Source: Arcuatula senhousia
Taxonomy: Eukaryota > Mollusca > Bivalvia > Mytilida > Mytilidae
Assembly (NCBI GenBank): GCA_963971305.1
Contig: OZ020317.1
Span: 18,866,001 to 18,930,000 of the forward strand
Direction: 5' to 3'
DNA: 64,000 bases
This document shows, in pieces, positions 57,296 to 64,000 of the stretch. The translations under genes were made by a program, and so were the position numbers. The stretch's first letter is position 1. The number at the start of each line of letters is the position of its first letter. The notes under the pieces are model-generated. The model was not told the DNA's origin and did no database searches. It was given only the letters and a program-made list of their open reading frames with translations.

Positions 57296-57571
57296 TTGTG
57301 TGCTGGTGTTTAATGCCTTTTAACGACACACCTGGGGCATGTTGGGTGCCATTTTTATGGTAGTGGGAACAAAAGTACCCCCCAAAAAAAAACCATCGAC
57401 CCTAGGCAAATAGGTAACCGACAAACCTATTCACATACAAGTGGGGAAGTTCCGTTTTTGTAAATATCTAGCGGGACTCAAACACCAACTGCCAGTGAGA
57501 AATTATCGGTTGGTGATCAATAGTGGGGTATGTAAAATAGCCACTTAGACCGCTCGGTCACCCAGGCTCCC
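57296..57571 (-). mobile_element. tRNA-headed SINE, copy 1
   Basis: The right side read on the minus strand starts GGGAGCCTGGGTGACCGAGC, then GGTCTAAGTGGC (box-A-like, as in Leu/Ser tRNAs), and later GTTTGAGTCCCGC (box B). The left part contains the GTGTTTAATGCCTTTTAACG and GGGAACAAAAGTACCC blocks. It is flanked by GAAAGTATAT (57286-57295) and GGAAGTATAT (57572-57581), an imperfect 10-bp target duplication. More mutated than copy 2. The conserved centre may correspond to the MetaSINE/BivaMD type of bivalves. Confidence 0.75.
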
Positions 57572-59186
57572 GGAAGTATATATTTATACTCGACACTAAT
57601 GGTTAGGGAAATAGGCATGTTAACAAGAGCCACAACTAAACAAACTAATTGGTTCGTATCTACAGCCCTAAAATGTGAATAATATGAAAAGATTTTTTAA
57701 CGACATTGATGAATTAGGGGGATAACAGTAAAATGAAGATTGAACGAAACAGGCCATATAGACATGTTACAGCATGTGCATTAATAATAAATAATCTGAA
57801 AGTTAAATTTACCAAGCCTGACAATTTAAAATGATATTCTAACAAGTACTGCTATATCTATAGAATACATTAAAGTAGAATTACAAAATAAATGTAATAT
57901 TACGGAATATTATATAATGTCTGACCTAGTATCTATATAATTATGCTATAAAAAGTACGTTTTGGCAATAAAACTATGTTGATAAAAATAATGATCATAT
58001 ATCGTCTTTTTTGTGAATAAATACAGAAAATAGTTAACCTTATAAAATGCTAAGCGAGTTTTGTTTCGTTTTTTGGCAAAGTAGGGGGTGAAGAGTTTAA
58101 ACTTATATTTTGTCGGAGCTAAAGCAAAGACTAACTGTCGTTTTCAACATATCTGTATTGAGGACGGTCATTCCTCATGTTTTTTTTTAATTTCATTCTG
58201 ATTTCGGAACTCCTCTAGACTATATCTTTAAATAATGAAGATTTGTTTTCATGCTGTTTTTTTATGATATTTTCTATTAAATATATAGACCTTAAGCAAC
58301 TTTATAAAAATTCCTAAAATTCTTGATATATCGTCATGGTTTTTAGGGCTAAAAATCTTACAATGATAAACTTATGTTAAGTCTAGAGGAGTCTGCTATC
58401 CGATAACATTTTGATGTCATTTATCTTGGAAACGAGCACACAGACCTATACTTTTCTTTTTGTCATTTGGTTAAGTGGACATTATCTATCATTTCAATAA
58501 CAGATGAAAAATGAAAAATTCTTTGATAGAGTGACCGCCATTAAAATACAAAAGTTACTTGTGTTTTTTAACAAGTATACATAACGACAATATTGTAATC
58601 TAGTTACATTGCGTAACATTTCCCATATATATTGTATCTGAAAGGATTGATTTCGAGTTCCAATTTTGTGCCATCTAAAAAAGTCGTCGTTCAAAGCCTG
58701 TTTCTTTATATCTTTTGATTGGATTTTTGTTTTCGAAAATACTTTTTAATAACTTCTGGAACTTTGTTGTCATTTGTATTTCATATGAAAACAAAATGGA
58801 AATTCGTCTTCAAAATTGACCCATTTTGAATGGAAATCGTATCTAGATTAAACGAATTTCAACTTAGATATTCTCAAAAGTAGAGTTAATCTCATAGTTA
58901 ATAAAGTTCTTCATATATAACATGACTTTTGACAATAATTTTGAATTTGCAATATAGTTTTTACCTTACTCCTAAAAACAAAACGAAGTTATTTTGAATA
59001 TATCTAAAGTACTGACTACGAAGTTAAAACGGATGATTTTTTTTTCGTACGAATGGCACGCAAAACAAGTTGAATCCTTCAAAAGGATGTGTTTTGGCAT
59101 TACAAGTTTTTCTCTCTCCAAAAAGTAACGGACTAGTAATCTGCGTGCACGATTTTACTTCTGAAAACTATATATAGTATCATAAT

Positions 59187-59463
59187 GTGTGTGTTTGTGT
59201 GTGTTGTTGGTGTTTAACGCCCTTTATCGACGCACCTGGGCCATGTAGGGCGGTCAGTATTTAATGATGGAGGAAACAGAAGTACCCGGAGGAAACCACC
59301 GACCTTGGGCAGGTAACTGAATAACCTAATCACATACAGTTGGGGAAGTCCTTTTTTTGTTAAATACAAACGGGACTCGAACACCAGCTCAGAGGTGATC
59401 GGCTAGTGATCAATAGTGTGGTATTTAAACCAGCGCCTTAGACCACTCGGCCACCCAGGCCCC
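59187..59463 (-). mobile_element. tRNA-headed SINE, copy 2, arm-specific
   Basis: Minus strand: GGGGCCTGGGTGGCCGAGTG and GTCTAAGGCGC (box A of a Leu/Ser-type tRNA), GTGTTCGAGTCCCG (box B). The body carries CCTCCGGGTACTTC, GCCCTACATGGCCC and GGGCGTTAAACACCAAC, with a CA-rich end at 59187. The flanks TATAGTATCATAAT (59173-59186) and TATAGCATCATAAT (59464-59477) are a 14-bp target duplication with one mismatch. The left arm of the inverted duplication has the single empty site at 37657-37670. Confidence 0.88.
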
Positions 59464-60442
59464 TATAGCATCATAATAAAATAAATCTAAAATAACACAT
59501 TCCATTATAGTCACGACTATAAAAACCCATCAATCAAGAAGTAGCAGAATTTTTTTACAATTTTGTATTTTGAACCCATAGATAGACCAAATTAGGCCTT
59601 ATCGCAACCCTTCACTTATTTCATCCAGAGTTCAATTGCAGTAGTACAACAGTTTTTGCTTATCATTTGATTTGCTTAAACAAAATAAAACACAATTTAT
59701 TATTTTGAATCATTCATTTACATATAAAATGTAATTTACAGCTTTAAGAAAAGGGTTTAGTTTAAGTAAAAATTGTCCATCAAAGTTGTTGAAATCTGAG
59801 ATTCATATTAAAACTATGATCCACTTTTTACAAATATCAAGCATAAAACTATATACATATTTTTGCACTATTTTTGGAATCAAGAAATTTAAATCTTGCT
59901 ATGAATTTTAAATAGAATCTAATTCAAAAAAGAACAACATATATGCTATACAGCCAACTTCGTGTAATAAGAATTTACGAGATATTTATATTAGGGCCTA
60001 TATACTAAAATATCTTTTTACATTAAATTTATGCGTTTGGCAAATCAATGATAGTTTCAATTATCATATTTTTCAGTAATATATGCGAGCATATGCAAAA
60101 TTAAAACTAACGTTAACTGAAAAGTAATGAGAAACAGACGTTTGCCATAAAGTCACGTTTAATGATATTTTAGAAAATACTGCGATACATATTAGTTTTA
60201 AGGCTGACTCTACCAACACAGTATTTACTAGTAATAAACATACATGTAACATTATCGTGCAGAACGCAGTAATGTCTGTTTAACAAATGAAACAGAAGGT
60301 GCACGATACATAGCTTGAAATGAACTTTAATCAATCAAACCATAACGATGCACACATGAAAGATTCAACATGTTACAAAGTTGCTCTAACATGTATCATG
60401 GATTCTAATTTTATCATTTGTCAAGGAAACCATCACAGTATA

Positions 60443-61704
60443 GTAATTTTCTTTAATTCATAAATTTGCTTTTTTTCTCACACAATAAATATTTTTAACT
60501 TATTTTTTTTATCCTCTTTATATACATTACCAAATGATTTAAAATGATGCAGCGCATTTACATTATCATAATTTGTTATGCATACATTACTTAAAAATAT
60601 CATTACTGTTGCAGTTTACCGTCATCTATAATTTTTTGTAGAAAAAACTAGCAATTTATTTATTACAGCTATTGAACCGTGTAACTTTCCCATTCACACC
60701 ATACACGATTACACCATACACGATACACGATTGAGCGATACACCATACACCATTGATAGATACACGATACACGATTGAGCGATACACCATACACGATGAA
60801 CGATACACCATACACGATACACCATAGAAACTTTATATAAAATTCAAGAATGTTTGCTGAAACGAAACTACAATAATCTTTTTATTATCATATTAAATCT
60901 ATATTTATGTGGGGATTGCCACATTTATTTCTATGAACTTTCCTCCATTAATTTGATCTAGAATTTAATCGAAATAGACGTCAAATATTAATTCTTAACA
61001 TATTATAAAATTGAATGCAACGCCCGTCATGCCCGTGTCGCCTTAAATTTTTTCCCATATTTTTCTGAAAGTTTTACATTCCAAAAACATGGTTGCACTG
61101 GTGCTTTGATCCGATCTAGTTTTAAATTGCTTTTAAATGTAACCATGTTCGTTTAAAATTCTTGCTATGTAGCATATTAAACCAATTGTAACCCGTTTAA
61201 GTTTCCTAATTTACGTATAGTTTATTATATTGAAAGAAAAATGAAAAAGTTTTTTTTTCTAAATTTGTCATGTCTGTCAGTCCTTGTCCTTGAATGGTGT
61301 ATTAAAATTCGAAGATCTGCTTTAATCAAAACTATAAGTCTTGTTAAACAATATTAATTAAAGAAATAAGTCATCTTTCAAGATTTTTTTTAATGTTACA
61401 TACATGTACAAGCATCGAAAAGTTAAGTGTAACCGTTCTACAAACACAGCACGAGATGCATGCATTAAGTGTACATATACCTTGTAATTTTCTTAAATTC
61501 ATCAATTTGCTTTTTTTCTCACACAATACAGATTTTTAACTTATTTTTTATCCTCTTTATATACATTACCAAATGATTTAAAATGATGCAGCGAATTTAC
61601 ATTATCATAATTTGTTATGCATACATTACTTGAAAAATCATTACTGTTGCAGTTTACCGTCATCTATAATTTTTGTAGAAAAAACTAGCAATTTATTTAT
61701 TAAG
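60443..61704. repeat. Arm-specific block: two ~220-bp direct repeats around an 820-bp insert
   Basis: The sequence from TAATTTTCTT through TTATACATTACCAAATGA-like, GCAGTTTACCGTCATC and GCAATTTATTTATTA is present at about 60443-60666 and again at about 61485-61704. The left arm has it once (about 35390-35570). The DNA between the two (60667-61484) has no counterpart in the left arm. It may be an insertion accompanied by local duplication, or a tandem duplication that captured foreign sequence. Confidence 0.8.
60694..60833 (+). repeat. Minisatellite, ACACCATACACGAT-type units
   Basis: Variable-length repeats of ACACGAT, ACACCAT and TGAGCGAT (ACCATACACGATACACGATT and similar), about 140 bp. It lies only in the right arm. 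Confidence 0.85.
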
Positions 61705-61862
61705 TATTCACACTGTATCAAAAGCTTTGTCGACAACTTCAGGACAAAAAGAAAGATATATCAAGAGTTATTCCATAGTACTTGTTTATAATTCTTTGTG
61801 TAATATTTGGACTATGGAAAATAACTAATATAAGACAATGCAACTAAAATGACAGTTTAAGT

Positions 61863-62168
61863 TAGTGTTTTAGTTATTAGTGTTTGACTGGTGTGATGTA
61901 CTGAGATGATCACCTCAATATCCCTATTGTGTCTCACAACTATGTTGTGTTCTATGGTCATTACCGGATCCTAAGATCGCAATGGAAGAGGGAGGTTTGG
62001 CGCCATAAAACCTGGTTTAACCCACCATTTCGTTTGAAATGCCTGTACCAAGTCAGGACCATTGCGATCCACCAGTTCTCCGGTATGACTGATTCGTTTT
62101 TGTCATTTTCTCTGGACTATGAGATTGATTATTCAAGTTCGGTAGTTTTGTTATTACCTTTATTAGAA
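61863..62168 (+). mobile_element. Mussel dispersed-repeat insertion, right arm only
   Basis: Contains TCACCTCAATATCCCTATTG, ATTACCGGATCC, ACCTGGTTTAACCCACCATT, GAAATGCCTGTACCAAGTCA and TTGTCATTTTCTCTGG. The left arm lacks it: there the sequences either side of 61863 and 62168 are contiguous (about 35230). TTAG-like bases flank both ends. The middle blocks recur at 41.90 kb and at the window end (63.98 kb). The family is, from memory, very common in Mytilus. Confidence 0.75.
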
Positions 62169-62651
62169 AATAGACTTATCGACTACGGATTTGTATTTTT
62201 TGTGTTTATTAAAAATACTTACAAAATGTGTACGCTGGTTTTACATTTAAAAGCCACAAATAATTTCGTTTTAAATGTTTTGATTTGCAAACATCTAGTA
62301 TTGTAATTGAACAACGTTTTCCTTCAAACATCTACCATTTTCATGGATATAAGATATGCATTCCTTAAATACATCTTCGCCAGAGAGATTGTGATAACAC
62401 CTATATTGATTTACCACTAGTTTGAGACATTTATCTAGAAAAAAGACTTTTGAAATTGTGTTAAAAATACTTGACGAAACTTAATTTTGCTAAAGTACTG
62501 ATATGGTGTAATACATATAATGTGCAGTAATTTTTGGATTTAAACATAATTCGAAATGTCTATCAGCTAATCAAAAAAGAAGATTTATAAATTATTCTTT
62601 TCAACTTGCTTTTAAAATTTTGAAACGATAAATGGACAACTTGAAAATATA

Positions 62652-62661
62652 TGATGATGAA

Positions 62662-62694
<33 letters not shown>

Positions 62695-62700
62695 GAGATG
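62652..62700 (+). repeat. GAT microsatellite upstream of receptor copy 2
   Basis: About 13 GAT/GAA triplets. At the mirrored place in the left arm (about 34710-34725) there are only a few (TCATCATC), so the tract expanded after or at the duplication. Confidence 0.85.
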
Positions 62701-62878
62701 ATAATGATAAAAAATAAAACATTTGTTACATCGCAACAGTACGACATAAGGACATTAAAGTCAATAAAGATTTTATTATTATTTATGGAACAGAATATAC
62801 AATAGAGTGAAAGATATAACTTGTTAAATACATGCATCACATTACTTTTATTAGGTGAACACAGGAAGCAGGATAGAG

Positions 62879-63673
62879 ATGGACGAACTTCAAGATTTGA
62901 AAAGCTTATATGACTTCTCCTATTTAAATATAACAGATGAAATTATATTATCAGATATTGAACAACTTGTTGCTAACAATACTATATCTCCTATGATTGT
63001 AAAAGTTTCGAAGGGAATATTAGCTCTTTTTATTATTCTTTATGGGAGTATTTCGTTGCTTGCAATTATTGGAAACTCATTGGTGATTATAGTTGTGTTA
63101 CGCCTTAGGACGATGCGGACCATAACAAACATTTTTATAGCAAATATGGCAATAGCAGACGTTTCGATAGCATTATTTAGTATTCCGTTCCAGTTCCATA
63201 CTGCCGTTTTCCAGCGTTGGGTAGTGGCAGACAGCATGTGCAAAATAGCACCGTTTGTAAAAGATCTATCAGTGAACATAAGCGTTCTGACACTTACCAT
63301 TATAGCAATAGATCGATACATAGCAGTTATCTATCCATTAAAAGCTGGCTTTCGAAAGCGTATTGCCGTTCTTGTTATAACCGTGATTTGGGTTGTTGGA
63401 ATAGCATCAAGCCTGCCTGATATCGTTTTCTTTGATGTCAAAATTACATTTGACGTCATCACATGGAACAGAAGACCCATATGTGATTCAAAATGGCCAT
63501 CAAAAACGTTTGCATCGGGCTACTCTCTGTACTTATTTTTATTACAATACTTTATACCTTTACTTATTATCAGTGTGACTTATTGTCGGATTGTTTGCAC
63601 AATTTGGAGACGAAACAATTCAGCATCTGAAATTGGAAGGTGCCATCGTTCAAGGACTCGGCACAAGAAAAAG
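62879..63673 (+). CDS. Second leucokinin-type receptor gene, exon 1 (rest beyond the window)
   Basis: ATG at 62879 and donor GTAAGC after 63673 (AAGAAAAAG), 265 codons, as in the minus-strand gene. Nine residues differ: Phe53Ile, Leu71Ile, Leu96Ser, Val141Ile, Val162Ile, Gln188Lys, Ala213Ser, Ser221Leu and Gly244Arg. GN of TM1, IAD of TM2, the Cys pair, DRY and the TM5 region are all kept. No stop or frameshift is present. TM6, TM7 and tail exons should lie to the right of 64000. Whether the copy is functional depends on them. A 5' untranslated exon may exist, since ACTTTTATTAG precedes the frame as in the other copy. Confidence 0.88.
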
Positions 63674-63885
63674 GTAAGCTATTATCATCTACTCATTTAA
63701 GTTTTACGTTTTAAATAAAGAAGCCACGATGAAAACTTCCGTTACATGTATTTAATGCAAGTCATATTTTCTAAGCAAATTTTAAAAAGGGTAGGTGTCA
63801 ATAAGACCCATTTCTGACCCCAGAGTTACGATGAAATTTATACGGAGCATATATATTTCTTAGGTTGCATAGACATTGATAAATC

Positions 63886-64000
63886 AAAGTACCGCTGGTA
63901 CTGACAACTCGGAAGTCAGAATGTTTTCTTTTATAATGGAACTTTATATCCAATGGATGAAGAATGTTTGTCACCATATAACATGGTTTAACCCACCATT
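63886..64000 (+). other. Intron 1 of receptor copy 2 beyond the arm; mussel repeat starting at the edge
   Basis: Sequence diverges from the left arm at about 63885. The last bases, ACATGGTTTAACCCACCATT, are the core of the dispersed repeat also seen at 61.99 kb, cut by the window end. Confidence 0.5.

Larger units (their letters stand above)
57975..63885. repeat. Right arm of the large inverted duplication
   Basis: Reverse-complement match of 33535-38720, longer by about 0.7 kb because of insertions found only here: a SINE (59187-59463), a block with a minisatellite between two 220-bp repeats (60443-61704) and a 305-bp mussel repeat (61863-62168). Contains receptor exon 1 on the plus strand, so the two receptor 5' regions point at each other across a 19-kb spacer. 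Where it is not interrupted, it holds the same upstream sequence as the left arm and no other gene. Confidence 0.9.

Noticed and set aside
59380..59463. A tRNA-Leu or tRNA-Ser gene on the minus strand.
   Set aside because: Boxes A and B are present but the cloverleaf is not complete, and the unit is flanked by a target duplication, so it is the head of a SINE.
62601..62840. 79-codon minus-strand ORF with a poly-Ser run.
   Set aside because: Produced by the GAT microsatellite read on the opposite strand.

Overview
This is animal nuclear DNA, AT-rich, with long introns, GT/AG splice sites and many decayed mobile elements. I infer a bivalve, most likely a marine mussel (Mytilidae). Several dispersed repeats match, from memory, families common in mussel genomes: the repeat containing 'ggtttaacccaccatt' (61.9 kb, window end), the 'ctcttccgg...cacctgag' tails of reverse-transcriptase elements, the GAGGCTC...GGTGAGCT repeat, and tRNA-headed SINEs with a 'gtgtttaacgcc' core. 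I see no bacterial operons, CRISPR array, rRNA or free-standing tRNA gene.

The host gene content is one receptor family. On the minus strand, four coding exons at 34532-33738, 25693-25593, 19196-19106 and 18826-18575 join in phase into a 412-residue seven-helix GPCR. Its TM3, TM6 and TM7 signatures match leucokinin (insect kinin / molluscan lymnokinin) receptors best. The first coding exon is duplicated on the plus strand at 62879-63673 (9 amino-acid differences in 265 codons). The two copies are head to head and lie in the arms of a large inverted duplication (about 33.5-38.7 kb and 58.0-63.9 kb). Between the arms is a third, broken paralogue on the minus strand (exon 1 at about 51278-50595, TM6 exon 49262-49162, damaged TM7 exon 43973-43881). 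The exon structure and splice phases are shared, so this is a local receptor cluster with one apparently intact gene, one gene leaving the window, and one pseudogene.

Layout: 1-3.9 kb, non-coding DNA with fold-back repeats. 3.9-17.6 kb, a seven-unit head-to-tail array of a roughly 1.96 kb unit. Each unit combines two diverged, oppositely oriented pieces of a YIDD-type reverse transcriptase. 18.6-34.5 kb, the receptor gene. Its intron 2 is almost filled by nested terminal-inverted-repeat elements (19.4-25.5 kb), and its intron 1 holds a 763-bp direct duplication, a hammerhead-like motif and an 'AAATGGCGGCC'-rich repeat. 33.5-38.7 kb, left duplication arm. 39.4-41.9 kb, a mussel dispersed repeat and an almost complete Penelope-like reverse-transcriptase pseudogene. 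43.9-51.3 kb, the receptor pseudogene, whose intron 2 carries a well-delimited Ginger-type DNA transposon (45218-48163, 4-bp target duplication) and a MITE. 51.3-58 kb, MITEs, a SINE and unassigned DNA. 58.0-63.9 kb, right arm with several arm-specific insertions. The left arm provides an empty site for at least one of these.

The strongest leads are the receptor cluster and its inverted duplication with datable insertions, and the array whose unit is itself an inverted repeat of retroelement halves. All homology statements come from reading motifs; no search was run.
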